NCBI GenBank assembly: GCA_031396105.1 | Contig: JANNKC010000234.1 | Span: 3,345-67,344 of the forward strand | Direction: 5' to 3' | Source: JADKCZ01 sp031396105 | Lineage (GTDB): Bacteria; Myxococcota; Myxococcia; Myxococcales; Anaeromyxobacteraceae | Length of the DNA stretch: 64,000 nucleotides | Translations under genes and position numbers: made by a program | Shown: positions 27,281 through 35,257 of the stretch, one piece after another | How positions within the stretch are numbered: position 1 is the first letter of the stretch | How the letters are laid out: each line of letters starts with the position of its first letter | The notes under the pieces: generated by a model | Seen by the model: only the letters and a program-made list of their open reading frames with translations | What the model was told of the DNA's origin: nothing | Databases searched by the model: none

Positions 27281-27484
27281 ATGGCCGTCTACAAGAAGAT
27301 CGAGATCGTCGGCACCTCCAAGACCAGCTTCGCCGAGGCGGTGAAGACCGCCGTGGCCGAGGCCGGCAAGTCGGTGCGCCACATGAACTGGTTCGAGGTG
27401 GTGGAGCAGCGCGGCGCCATCAAGGACGGCAAGGTGCTGGAGTTCCAGGTCACCGTCCGCATCGGCTTCAAGATCGAGGGGTAG
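27281..27484 (+). CDS. dodecin family flavin-binding protein
   Basis: A 67-residue dodecin. These assemble as hollow dodecamers that bind and store flavins such as FMN, or their precursors. Features: 'YKKIEIVGTSKTSFAEAVKT' at the start, the flavin-stacking Trp in 'HMNWFEVVEQRG', and a final beta strand 'EFQVTVRIGFKIEG'. The ATG has a gggggag site 9 bases upstream. The 150 bases between speA and this gene are GC-rich with short inverted repeats but no gene. Confidence 0.95.
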   Translation: MAVYKKIEIVGTSKTSFAEAVKTAVAEAGKSVRHMNWFEVVEQRGAIKDGKVLEFQVTVRIGFKIEG

Positions 27485-27517
27485 CGGGTCCGGCAGCGAC
27501 GGCGACGGAGGCACCAC

Positions 27518-28498
27518 ATGCGCGCCATCCTCATCGAGAAGTCCGACGCCGGCCAGGTGGCACGGCTCGCCGAGGTGCCGGAGGCGCAGCTGCCCGAGGG
27601 CGACGTGACGGTGAAGGTGGCCTGGTCCACGCTCAACTACAAGGACGCGCTGGCCATCACCGGCCGGTCGCCGGTGGTCCGCGCGTTCCCCATGGTGCCC
27701 GGCATCGACCTCGCCGGGACGGTGGAGGCGAGCACCAGCCCGGCCTGGCGGGCCGGCGACCAGGTGGTGCTGAACGGCTGGGGGATCGGCGAGGAGCGCT
27801 TCGGCGGCCTGGCCGAGCGGGCCCGCGTCAAGGGCGAGTGGCTGGTGCGGATCCCGGCGCCGCTCGATGCGCGGCGGGCCATGTCGCTCGGCACGGCCGG
27901 CTACACGGCGGCCCTCTGCGTGCTGGCGCTGGAGCGTCACGGCCTCACGCCGGCCGACGGCGAGGTGCTGGTCACCGGCGCGAGCGGCGGCGTGGGGAGC
28001 GTGGCCATCGCGCTGCTCAAGGCGCGCGGCTTCACCGTGGTGGCCTCCACCGGCCGGCCGGCCGAGGAGGCCTACCTGAAGGGGCTGGGCGCGGCCTCCA
28101 TCATCGACCGGGCCGAGCTCGCCAGGCCGGGCAAGCCGCTCGGCAAGGAGCGCTGGGCCGGGGTGGTGGACGCGGTGGGCAGCACGACGCTGGCCAACGC
28201 CTGCGCCCAGACCAGGGTCCGCGGCGCCGTCACGGCCTGCGGCCTGGCCGGCGGCATGGACTTCCCGGCCTCGGTGGCGCCATTCATCCTGCGCGGCGTC
28301 ACGCTCTACGGCGTCGAGAGCGTGCGGGCGCCGCGCCCACTGCGCCAGCAGGCCTGGGCCCGGCTGGCGGCCGACCTGGCACCGGCCACGCTGGAGGCCA
28401 TGACGCGCGAGATCGGCCTCTCCGAGGCCATCGGCGCGGCGGGCGAGCTGCTGGCCGGCACGGTGCGCGGGCGACTGCTGGTGGACGTGACGCGCTGA
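27518..28498 (+). CDS. AcuI/YhdH-type acrylyl-CoA reductase (zinc-free MDR)
   Basis: A 326-residue NADPH-dependent MDR enzyme that in other bacteria reduces toxic acryloyl-CoA to propionyl-CoA. Matches: 'WSTLNYKDALAITGRSPVVR', 'PMVPGIDLAGTVEAS', 'GWGIGEERFGGLAERARVKG', nucleotide-binding 'VLVTGASGGVGSVAIALLK', and 'GGMDFPASVAPFILRGVTLY'. The zinc ligands of alcohol dehydrogenases are absent. A ggagg site precedes the ATG. It is 33 bases from the dodecin gene and may share its transcript. Propionyl-CoA metabolism would connect with the B12 mutase at 43 kb, though they are not linked physically. Confidence 0.9.
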   Translation: MRAILIEKSDAGQVARLAEVPEAQLPEGDVTVKVAWSTLNYKDALAITGRSPVVRAFPMVPGIDLAGTVEASTSPAWRAGDQVVLNGWGIGEERFGGLAERARVKGEWLVRIPAPLDARRAMSLGTAGYTAALCVLALERHGLTPADGEVLVTGASGGVGSVAIALLKARGFTVVASTGRPAEEAYLKGLGAASIIDRAELARPGKPLGKERWAGVVDAVGSTTLANACAQTRVRGAVTACGLAGGMDFPASVAPFILRGVTLYGVESVRAPRPLRQQAWARLAADLAPATLEAMTREIGLSEAIGAAGELLAGTVRGRLLVDVTR

Positions 28499-28499
28499 G

Positions 28500-28520
28500 G
28501 GCCGCGGCCGGGCCGCGGCC
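28500..28520. terminator. two adjacent GGCCGCGGCC palindromes after acuI-like gene
   Basis: Two direct copies of the perfect palindrome GGCCGCGGCC are separated by one G, starting just after the stop codon at 28498. They could fold into strong hairpins on either strand, separating the convergent reductase and tRNA-Sec transcripts. No T-run is present. Confidence 0.4.
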
Positions 28521-28532
28521 GCCTGGCCGGAA

Positions 28533-28631
28533 TGGCGGCAGGGCAAGGGAATCGAACCCTCCAGCAGCGCCTCTCAGCACCACTCACTCGTTTTGAAGAC
28601 GAGGCCGCGCACCAGCCACGGACGCCCTGCC
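28533..28631 (-). tRNA. selC: tRNA-Sec (anticodon UCA)
   Basis: On the minus strand a 99-base tRNA folds with an 8-bp acceptor stem (GGCAGGGC / GCCCTGCC), discriminator G and encoded CCA. The anticodon arm is CTCGT-cttcaaa-ACGAG with TCA in the loop. A long variable arm follows, and the T-arm is GGAGGG-ttcgatt-CCCTT-like. The 8-bp acceptor and extended variable arm distinguish it from suppressor or Ser tRNAs. It implies a selenocysteine pathway (SelA, SelB, SelD), whose genes are not in this window. It has its own promoter. Confidence 0.95.
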
Positions 28632-28638
28632 GCCGACC

Positions 28639-28667
28639 GGTCTACGGGAGGAGCGGCGGAGCGTCAA
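28639..28667 (-). promoter_or_regulatory. promoter of tRNA-Sec
   Basis: Minus strand: TTGACG (28667-28662), 17-base spacer, TAGACC (28644-28639), then 7 bases to the first tRNA base at 28631. Position and spacing are as expected for a stable RNA promoter, with a short 5' extension or none. Confidence 0.75.
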
Positions 28668-28690
28668 GCCGCGCCGCGCCCGCCCCGGGG

Positions 28691-29353
28691 TCAGTCCTGG
28701 TGCTCGAACCAGAGGAAGTCCACCAGCACGGCGGCCGCCAGCACGAGCTGGCGCAGCCTGGCGTCGCCGGGGGGCAAGGTGACCAGGAAGGTGTCGGAGT
28801 CGGTGAAGGCCTCCCGGAAGAGGCCCGACCACCTCTTCTCGATGCGCCCCACCTCGCGCGCGGCGCCCGCCGGCCCCACCTCGACCAGCACGGTCCAGGG
28901 CCGGAGCAGCGGGCCGGTCAGGCGCGCCAGCGGCCGTCCATCGGGCGCCTCGACGTCGAGCCGCTTCCGGAACCAGCCCCAGCGCTGCTGGATGCGCCCC
29001 AGCACCTGCCCGGTGGCCGCCTGGCGCACCTCCAGGTGGGCGAAGAACCAGCGCCAGGGGCGCTCCAGCACCAGGAGCGGCCGGTCGGCGTGCTCCGACG
29101 GGTAGAGCCCCATGGTGAACGGCCGGTTGGCCTTGAGGAACCAGCGGGCCAGGAAGGCGCCGGCCCCCTCGGAGTGCTCGGCGAAGCCCGCGGTGAAGGC
29201 CCCCTGCTCGGTGTGGACGGCGTAGCGGCCGCGCGACTCGATGCCGGTGAAGTTCTCCAGGAGGTTGCGCCGCTGCTTCACCACCAGGCGCGGCGCCTGG
29301 GCCAGCGAGGCGGCGAAGGGGACGGCGGCGGTGAGCTGGTCGGAGGGGCGCAT
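28691..29353 (-). CDS. LURP-one/scramblase-related protein
   Basis: A 220-residue protein of the Tubby-C-like phospholipid scramblase/LURP-one superfamily. It shows repeated short beta strands: 'FTGIESRGRYAVHTEQG', 'LLVLERPWRWFFAHLEVR', 'VLGRIQQRWGWFRKRLDV', 'VGRIEKRWSGLFREAFTDSD', then the characteristic buried C-terminal hydrophobic helix 'LVLAAAVLVDFLWFE'. Bacterial members have no proven function. The ATG at 29353 was chosen because homology-like sequence begins just after it. It lies between tRNA-Sec and the nucleotidase gene, same strand. Confidence 0.8.
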   Translation of the reverse strand: MRPSDQLTAAVPFAASLAQAPRLVVKQRRNLLENFTGIESRGRYAVHTEQGAFTAGFAEHSEGAGAFLARWFLKANRPFTMGLYPSEHADRPLLVLERPWRWFFAHLEVRQAATGQVLGRIQQRWGWFRKRLDVEAPDGRPLARLTGPLLRPWTVLVEVGPAGAAREVGRIEKRWSGLFREAFTDSDTFLVTLPPGDARLRQLVLAAAVLVDFLWFEHQD

Positions 29354-29452
29354 GGCGCCATTCTCGCCTCGAATGGGCGGCGCGGGAAGCGGGACCACGC
29401 GCCACGTCCAGGCCGCCGCGCCGACCGCTCCGGCGCGCTCGCCTTGGCGCGC

Positions 29453-31081
29453 CTACCGCTCCGGCGTGCTCGCCTTGGAGGGGCGCGCGGCGGCGGCGGC
29501 CGGCGCGTGCTCCTCGCCCCAGGTCGAGAGGACCACGGTGGCCCGCTCGTGCGGCATGGCGGCGCGCGGCGAGCGGAAGCGCTCCATGGGGGAGTAGAAG
29601 CCCAGGTTGGAGACGCGGCTGGTGTAGAGGCAGGCGTAGTCCTCCACCTGCTCGCCGAAGCGTGAGTTCTCGTTCCCCTCCTTGAAGGTGAGCCCCCAGG
29701 TCGGGTTGACGCCCGCCTCCAGCGTCCGCGCCACGTGGTCGAGCCGGGCCTGGGCGTCGCGCAGGGCGCGGCGCAGCGCCTCCAGCTCGCCCTTGCGCCG
29801 CCGGCGCTCCGCCTCCAGCGCGAACCGCTCGCCGTCCCCCCCCTCGCGGTCGAGCCGCCGCTCCGCCTGGTTGAGCGCGGTGCGGTGCGAGGCGATGGCG
29901 TCCTCCAGCCGGACCCGCAGCCCCTCCAGCCGGTCCAGCTCGGCCAGCGCCTCGCGGTGGCCGGTGAGCCAGCCGATCTCCCGCTCCAGCTCCTCCACCA
30001 CCAGGCAGGTGCGCCAGAGCGAGCTCTTCCGGGAGCGCAGGATGTCGCCGTAGATGTGGTCGCCCACGTAGAGGACCCGCTCGCCGCCCGTCCCCAGCAG
30101 CTCCTCCAGCCGCGAGAGGTCGCCGCCCTGGTAGGTGCGGCCGCGCTCCAGCGCGGTGGCCTCGCCAGCCGGCTGACCGTCCGGGCCGAGCAGGAGGAGC
30201 GGCCGCCGCTCCGAGAAGAAGGCCGGCTTCTGCGCGCCGGTGATCACGGCGTCGAAGTAGCTGCGCCAGCTCGGGTACTCCGGCAGGAGGCCGTCCAGCA
30301 CGTGGCGCATCACCGCGTCGGTGTAGTCGGCCATGGAGTTGGTGAGGAGGAAGAGTCGCTTGCCGCCGGAGCGGAGCCGGTGCAGCGCGGGCCCAAGCTC
30401 CGGGTCCTTCACCAGGTAGCGCGGCAGGTCGCCCATGACCACCGCCTTGAGCGAACCGTCGCGGTGGACCGTGTCGATGGCCTCGCGCACGTCCTCGTAG
30501 AGCTTGACCGAGTCCACCTCGGCGCCGCTGCGCTCCATGAGCTCGACGGCCTCCGCGATGAGGCAGGCCTCGGGCAGGGCAAAGAGGGTGTCGATCCAGG
30601 CGAAGCGGGGAGAGGAGAGGTGGATCTTCTCGTCGCGGTAGAGCCGCTGCAGCGCCTCGTCGGGGATGGGCCGGCGTCCGTGGTAGCCGCGCCCCACGTG
30701 GTTGTGCCGGTCCATCTTGAAGAGGTTGCCGTGGCGCTTGTCGACCACCAGGCCGCGGATGACGAAGGAGGGGTCGTAGCGGACGTCGGCGAGCGGTGCC
30801 GGGTAGCCGTGGTGCTCCACCAGCCGGGCCGCCGTCATGGAGAAGGCCAGCTCCTCCAGCTCGCGGAGCTGGTAGATGGCCAGGGTGTAGTCCATGTCGA
30901 AGCCGACGGTCTCGATCCGGTCCATGCGCAGGTTTCGGTTGACGAAGACCTGGCGCTCCGGCGGCACGTCGCGCCGGCCCACCGCCGGCTCGGCCAGCAG
31001 GGCGGCGATCTCGGGGGCATCGTAGCCGGGGCCGCCGGCGTCGGCGGCCGGCCCGGACCTGGGGTCTTGCGTGGTCGGCAT
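29453..31081 (-). CDS. HAD-IG family purine 5'-nucleotidase
   Basis: A 542-residue HAD-superfamily enzyme of subfamily IG (cytosolic purine 5'-nucleotidase like), which removes phosphate from nucleoside monophosphates such as IMP or GMP. The nucleophile Asp lies in 'VGFDMDYTLAIYQLRELE' (DxDxT). Motif II is 'KRLFLLTNSMADYTDAVM'; the acidic motif IV is in 'RVLYVGDHIYGDILRSRK'. A Glu/Arg-rich coiled coil occupies ~370-450. A promoter TTGAGG-N17-TATCCC ends 10 bases before the ATG. The short region between this gene and the scramblase-like gene (about 100 bases) has GC-rich imperfect repeats. Confidence 0.93.
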   Translation of the reverse strand: MPTTQDPRSGPAADAGGPGYDAPEIAALLAEPAVGRRDVPPERQVFVNRNLRMDRIETVGFDMDYTLAIYQLRELEELAFSMTAARLVEHHGYPAPLADVRYDPSFVIRGLVVDKRHGNLFKMDRHNHVGRGYHGRRPIPDEALQRLYRDEKIHLSSPRFAWIDTLFALPEACLIAEAVELMERSGAEVDSVKLYEDVREAIDTVHRDGSLKAVVMGDLPRYLVKDPELGPALHRLRSGGKRLFLLTNSMADYTDAVMRHVLDGLLPEYPSWRSYFDAVITGAQKPAFFSERRPLLLLGPDGQPAGEATALERGRTYQGGDLSRLEELLGTGGERVLYVGDHIYGDILRSRKSSLWRTCLVVEELEREIGWLTGHREALAELDRLEGLRVRLEDAIASHRTALNQAERRLDREGGDGERFALEAERRRRKGELEALRRALRDAQARLDHVARTLEAGVNPTWGLTFKEGNENSRFGEQVEDYACLYTSRVSNLGFYSPMERFRSPRAAMPHERATVVLSTWGEEHAPAAAAARPSKASTPER

Positions 31082-31090
31082 GGCGCGGCC

Positions 31091-31119
31091 GGGATACCAC
31101 GCGCCAGGGAGCGCCTCAA
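31091..31119 (-). promoter_or_regulatory. promoter of the HAD-IG gene, leaderless
   Basis: Minus strand TTGAGG (31119-31114), 17-base spacer, TATCCC (31096-31091), nine bases to the ATG at 31081. No Shine-Dalgarno sequence fits between, so the mRNA is predicted to be leaderless. Confidence 0.6.
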
Positions 31120-31172
31120 CGGCCGCGCGGGAAAGTTGCGTCGGCGCCGGCGGGGTCTAGGCTCGCCCCACC

Positions 31173-31409
31173 GTGACGCCACGCCGCCCCAGCCCCCCGA
31201 GGAGCCCCGGTTCCGCCCTGCTCCGGCGCCTCGCCGCGCTGGAGGCTCGCGTCACGCGGCTCGAGACCGGCAAGGCCGGCCCGGGTGACGGGCGCGCCGC
31301 GGTGGCGCCGCGCGTCAAGGTGGTGGAGCGCTGTCCGGGCTGCGGCCTGCCGCTCAGGCGGCGCGCCGGGCGCTGCGCCGCGTGCAGCCGGCCGCTCGAC
31401 GAGCGGTGA
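31173..31409 (+). CDS. small zinc-ribbon protein
   Basis: A 78-residue protein starting at GTG. The first ~40 residues are basic and helical ('SALLRRLAALEARVTRLETG', a short coiled coil). The last ~30 contain two CxxC pairs, 'VERCPGCGLPLRRR' and 'RCAACSRPLDER', a compact zinc ribbon. No function is recognisable; a DNA/RNA- or protein-binding role is possible. A TTGCGT-N16-TAGGCT promoter ends 9 bases before the GTG, again suggesting a leaderless mRNA, which supports that this small gene is real. Confidence 0.7.
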   Translation: MTPRRPSPPRSPGSALLRRLAALEARVTRLETGKAGPGDGRAAVAPRVKVVERCPGCGLPLRRRAGRCAACSRPLDER

Positions 31410-31466
31410 GGGGTCGGCGCCGTGGGGCCACCGAGGCCGGCCGGGCTCGGCCAGGCGGGCCAGGCC

Positions 31467-31712
31467 TCACTCGTCGGCGACCAGCCGGGTGGCCGGGATG
31501 CCCAGGGCGCGGGCGATGGCCACCACGGTGGTGTACGGCGGGTTTCGGCCGCCGCGCTCGATGAGGCTGACGTAGGCGACCGACAGCTCCAGCGACTCGG
31601 CAAGGTTCTCCTGGGTCAGGCCGCGGTGCTTGCGGTGGTCGCGGATTCGCTGGCCGAGCTTGCGAAGCTCCTCGCGCCGCGGGTCCTTCGTGGTCTTCTG
31701 CTTTTGGGCCAT
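31467..31712 (-). CDS. XRE-family HTH regulator
   Basis: An 81-residue single-domain Cro/C1-type DNA-binding protein. The HTH reads 'LGQRIRDHRKHRGLTQENLA' then 'LELSVAYVSLIERGGRNPP' and 'VAIARALGIPATRLV'. A basic N-terminal tail (Lys/Gln-rich) precedes it. It has no ligand or dimerisation domain beyond the HTH. It diverges from the M16 protease gene across a 247-base gap that is visibly less GC-rich, where it may bind; this is inference. No cognate toxin gene is adjacent. Confidence 0.92.
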   Translation of the reverse strand: MAQKQKTTKDPRREELRKLGQRIRDHRKHRGLTQENLAESLELSVAYVSLIERGGRNPPYTTVVAIARALGIPATRLVADE

Positions 31713-31922
31713 GCTCGAGATCCTGATGGGTCAGGCTGGGTGTGGGGTCGAGGAGGATGCGGTGGGTGCGCTGGAGAGTCCACCGACAGTGTGTTTGGGT
31801 CGCCGCGTGTCCGTCCGGCGTGCATGGGGGAATAGCCAGTCATTCAACGCCCCTCGGCTCGCCAGGATTCCCAGGACTGATGGTGGGGCCCCCGACGGGT
31901 TTTCCGGCCCGGCCGGGCGCAG
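31713..31922. other. non-coding divergent intergenic region
   Basis: This gap between the XRE regulator and the M16 protease has lower GC than its surroundings (for example around 31835-31850) and no credible gene. It is a likely site for regulatory elements of both genes. I saw no strong inverted repeat that would mark an operator. Confidence 0.5.
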
Positions 31923-31950
31923 TTGACCGGCGCCCGAGCCCAGGTAAGGT
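31923..31950 (+). promoter_or_regulatory. promoter of the M16 protease operon
   Basis: TTGACC (31923-31928), 16-base spacer, TAAGGT (31945-31950), nine bases to the ATG at 31960. No Shine-Dalgarno lies between, so a leaderless transcript is predicted. Confidence 0.6.
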
Positions 31951-31959
31951 CCGCGCCAC

Positions 31960-33249
31960 ATGAACCGCCCGGCGACCCCCGCCCTCCGCGTCATCGACCT
32001 CGACGCGGTGCGTGCCTCCACCCTGCCGAACGGCCTGAGGCTGCGCGTCCTGCGCGAGGCCGGCGCGCCCACCGTGAGCTACGCCACCTTCTTCCAGGTC
32101 GGTTCCCGCAACGAGCGTCCGGGCACCACCGGCATCAGCCACCTCTTCGAGCACATGATGTTCAACGGGGCGGCCAAGTACGGCCCCAAGGAGTTCGACC
32201 GGGTGCTCGAGGCCCGGGGCGGCCACTCCAACGCCTACACCTCCACCGACCTCACCGTGTACTACGAGGACTTCGCCGCCTCGGCCCTGGAGACGGTGGT
32301 GGACCTCGAGTCGGACCGGATGCGCTCGCTGCGCATCGACGACGGGGCGCTGGAGCAGGAGCGCGAGGTGGTCAAGGAGGAGCGGCGGCTGCGCACCGAC
32401 AACTCGGTCTTCGGCCTCATGGAGGAGCAGCTCGAGGCGCTGGTCTTCCAGGCCCACCCCTACCGCTGGCCGGTCATCGGCTGGATGTCCGACATCGAGC
32501 GCATCAGCCGGCCCGACTGCGAGGCCTTCTTCCGCACCTGCTACGCCCCCTCCAACGCGGCCCTCTACGTGGTGGGGGACCTCGACCCGGAGGCGCTGGA
32601 AGGGCTGGTGGCACGGGCCTACGGCGACATCCCGGCCGGTCCGCCGCTGCCCGCGGTGCCCGCCGGCGAGCCGGAGCAGCGCGGCGAGCGGCGTGCCGAG
32701 ATCCGCTTCCCGGCGCAGGCGCCGGCGCTCCTGTGTGGCTGGCGCGGCCCCCCGGCGCGCAGCCCCGATGCCGTCGCCCTCGACCTGGCGCAGTTCTGCC
32801 TGGCGGTGGGCGAGTCCTCCCGCCTGCGCCGCACGCTGGTGCACGGCTCCGGGGTCGCGGTGTCGGTCAACGCCTCCTGGGGCTGGCGCATCGACCCGGG
32901 CGTCTTCATGATCTTCGCCGAGCTTTCGCCCGGCGCCCGCGTGGCCAAGGTGGAGCGGGCGCTGGCCGCCGAGCTCGGGCGGCTGGCGGCGCGCGGTCCC
33001 TCGGCCGCCGAGCTCGGGCGGGCCAGGGCGCTCCTGCGCAGCGCGGCGCTCCACGAGCTGGGGACCCACCACGGACTGGCCCACGCGCTGGGCCAGGCGG
33101 AGGCCCTGCTGGGCGACTGGCGCGAGGCCGGACGGGCGCTGGAGCACTACGCCGCGGTCAGCGCCGCCGACGTGCGGCGCGTGGTGCGCGACTACCTGGC
33201 GCCGGCGCGCGCCTCGGTGGTCACGCTGGTGCCGGAGGGCGGGCGATGA
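31960..33249 (+). CDS. M16-family zinc metalloprotease, catalytic subunit
   Basis: A 429-residue M16 peptidase (pitrilysin/processing peptidase family). The inverted zinc motif HxxEH is present in 'GISHLFEHMMFNGAAKYGP', and the distal zinc Glu in 'EREVVKEERRLRTDNS'. Substrate-cleft residues 'GGHSNAYTSTDLTVYYEDF' follow. No signal peptide is seen, so it should be cytoplasmic. It overlaps the next M16 gene by ATGA, a typical pairing of an active and an inactive half that together form a clamshell. Confidence 0.95.
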   Translation: MNRPATPALRVIDLDAVRASTLPNGLRLRVLREAGAPTVSYATFFQVGSRNERPGTTGISHLFEHMMFNGAAKYGPKEFDRVLEARGGHSNAYTSTDLTVYYEDFAASALETVVDLESDRMRSLRIDDGALEQEREVVKEERRLRTDNSVFGLMEEQLEALVFQAHPYRWPVIGWMSDIERISRPDCEAFFRTCYAPSNAALYVVGDLDPEALEGLVARAYGDIPAGPPLPAVPAGEPEQRGERRAEIRFPAQAPALLCGWRGPPARSPDAVALDLAQFCLAVGESSRLRRTLVHGSGVAVSVNASWGWRIDPGVFMIFAELSPGARVAKVERALAAELGRLAARGPSAAELGRARALLRSAALHELGTHHGLAHALGQAEALLGDWREAGRALEHYAAVSAADVRRVVRDYLAPARASVVTLVPEGGR

Positions 33250-34562
33250 GCGCCATGGCGCAGCCGCCGGTACGGCGCGAGCGGCTCGGCAACGGGCTCA
33301 CCGCGGTGGTGGCGAGCCGCCCGGGCGTGCCGCTCGCGGCGGTGCGCCTGCTGGTCCGGGCCGGCTCCTCGCTCGACCCGGCCGGCCGCTTCGGGCTGGC
33401 CCACCTGGTGGCCGCGGCGGTGCGGCGCGGGACCCGCACCCGCAGCGGCGCCCGCCTCGACGCCGAGGTGGAGGCGCTCGGCGCCGAGCTGGGGGCCGGC
33501 GTGGACGAGGACGCCGCCTCGGTGGGGCTCTCGGCGCCGCTCGAGGCGCTGCCCCGCCTGCTCGCCGTGCTGGCCGACGTGGCGATGTGCCCGGCCTTCC
33601 CGGCGCGCGAGGTGGAGCAGCTGCGGCGGCGCGAGGTGGCGGCGCTGGCGCACGACCTCGACGAGCCGGGGGTGGTGGCCGACCGGGCCGCGCTCATGGC
33701 GGCCTATGGCGCCCACCCGTACGGCCACCCCTCGGAGGGCCGGGGCCGCCACCTCGCGGGTGTGCGGCGCGGCGACCTGGCCGCCTTCCACGCGCGCCAC
33801 TGGCGCCCTTCCCGCGCCACGCTGGTGGTGGTCGGCCCGGTGGACGCCGAGGCCACGCTGGCGCTGGTGCGCCGCCGCTTCGGCGGGTGGCGCGGCGACC
33901 CGGGCGCCGCGATCGAGATCGCCCCCCCGGCGCCGCCGAGCCCCGGCGTGGTGGTGGTGGACCGCCCCGATCTCACCCAGGCCCAGCTGCGCATCGCCGC
34001 GCCCGGCTTCGCCCGCGGCAGCGCCGACCACGCCACCGGCGTGGTCTCCGGTGCGGTGCTGGGCGGCGGCTTCACCTCTCGCCTCATGGAGGCCATCCGG
34101 GTGGAGCGCGGCCTCTCCTACGGCGTGCGGGCCCGCTTCGCCTCGGGGCGAGCCGGCGGACTCTTCTTCGTCTCCTCCTTCACCAAGGTGGAGACGGCCG
34201 GGGCGCTGGCCCGGGTGGCGCTCGACGAGCTGGCCCGCTTCCGCGAGACCGGACCCACCGAGGAGGAGCTCGGCCGCGTGCGCGGCTACCTGGGCGGGCT
34301 CTACCCGCTCTCGCTGGAGACGCACGAGGCCTGGGCCGAGAAGCTGGCCGAGGTGGAGCTCTACGGCCTGCCTCCCGACGAGGTGGCCGGCTTCGTCGAC
34401 CGGATCGGCGCGGTGGACGCCGCCGCCTGCCTCGACCTGGCGCGCCGCTACCTGCCGGGCGACCGGCGCGTGGTGGTGGCGGTGGGGCCGGCGGCCCGCC
34501 TCGAGCCGCAGCTGGCCGCCTTCGGCCCGGTGCGGGTGCTGGCGGCGCGGGCGGTGATGTGA
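33246..34562 (+). CDS. M16-family protease-like subunit lacking the zinc motif
   Basis: A 438-residue partner. The fold is clear ('VRLLVRAGSSLDPAGRFGLA', 'VVVVDRPDLTQAQLRIA', 'GVVSGAVLGGGFTSRLMEAI', 'ERGLSYGVRARF'), but HxxEH is replaced by 'GLAHLVAAAV', so it cannot bind catalytic zinc. It keeps the Arg/Tyr pair ('SRLMEAIRVERGLSYG') that in two-subunit M16 enzymes positions substrate. It starts in an ATGA overlap with the active subunit. Its GTGA-type end overlaps the next gene. Confidence 0.93.
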   Translation: MSAMAQPPVRRERLGNGLTAVVASRPGVPLAAVRLLVRAGSSLDPAGRFGLAHLVAAAVRRGTRTRSGARLDAEVEALGAELGAGVDEDAASVGLSAPLEALPRLLAVLADVAMCPAFPAREVEQLRRREVAALAHDLDEPGVVADRAALMAAYGAHPYGHPSEGRGRHLAGVRRGDLAAFHARHWRPSRATLVVVGPVDAEATLALVRRRFGGWRGDPGAAIEIAPPAPPSPGVVVVDRPDLTQAQLRIAAPGFARGSADHATGVVSGAVLGGGFTSRLMEAIRVERGLSYGVRARFASGRAGGLFFVSSFTKVETAGALARVALDELARFRETGPTEEELGRVRGYLGGLYPLSLETHEAWAEKLAEVELYGLPPDEVAGFVDRIGAVDAAACLDLARRYLPGDRRVVVAVGPAARLEPQLAAFGPVRVLAARAVM

Positions 34563-35257
34563 GCGGGGGGCCGCTCCCCGTGCTCCACGAGGACGCGGCG
34601 CTCCTCGTGGTGGACAAGCCGGCCGGTCGGCTCGTCATCCCGGGGCGGGCCGGCGGCGAGCCCAGCCTGCGCGCCGAGCTGGAGGCGGCTCACGGGCCGC
34701 TCTGGGTGGTCCACCGGCTCGACCGCGGCACCAGCGGCGTGCTGGTCTTCGCCCGCAGCGCCGCGGCCCACCGGGCGCTCAACCTCCAGTTCGAGCGGGG
34801 CGAGCCCCGCAAGGCCTACCTGGCGCTGGTGGCCGGGCTGCCGCCGGCCGAGCTCCTGGTGGAGGAGGCCCTGGTGCCGGCGCGCCGCGGTCGCATGCGC
34901 CCGGCCCGTCCGGGTGAGCCGGGGGCGAAGCCGGCCAGCACGGCGTTCCGGCTCATCGAGCCCTTTCCGGCCAGGGCCGGGCGGCCCACCATGGCGCTGG
35001 TGGAGGCGCGGCCCACCACGGGGCGGACGCACCAGATCCGGGTCCACCTGCGCTCGGCCGGCCACCCGCTGGCGTTCGACCCGGAGTACGGCGAGGAGGT
35101 CCCCCTGCGGGACGCGGACGGAGCGGTGGTGCTGGCCCGCACGCCGCTCCACGCGGCCCGGCTCGAGCTGGCGCACCCGGACGGCGGATGGACGCTCAGC
35201 CTGGCGGCGCCTCTGCCGGCGGACCTGGCGGCGGCGCTGGCGCTGCTGCGGGGCTGA
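34559..35257 (+). CDS. RluA-family pseudouridine synthase without S4 domain
   Basis: A 232-residue RNA pseudouridine synthase, second in the window. The catalytic Asp is in 'VVHRLDRGTSGVLVFARS'; other motifs are 'LLVVDKPAGRLVIPGR', 'KAYLALVAGLP' and 'EARPTTGRTHQIRVHLRSAG'. It lacks an N-terminal S4 domain, so it resembles RluA/TruC-like short enzymes acting on rRNA or tRNA. The GTG start overlaps the M16 stop (GTGA), so it is the last gene of a three-gene operon. Its 3' end overlaps the convergent lipoprotein gene by 62 bases. Confidence 0.92.
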   Translation: MSGGPLPVLHEDAALLVVDKPAGRLVIPGRAGGEPSLRAELEAAHGPLWVVHRLDRGTSGVLVFARSAAAHRALNLQFERGEPRKAYLALVAGLPPAELLVEEALVPARRGRMRPARPGEPGAKPASTAFRLIEPFPARAGRPTMALVEARPTTGRTHQIRVHLRSAGHPLAFDPEYGEEVPLRDADGAVVLARTPLHAARLELAHPDGGWTLSLAAPLPADLAAALALLRG

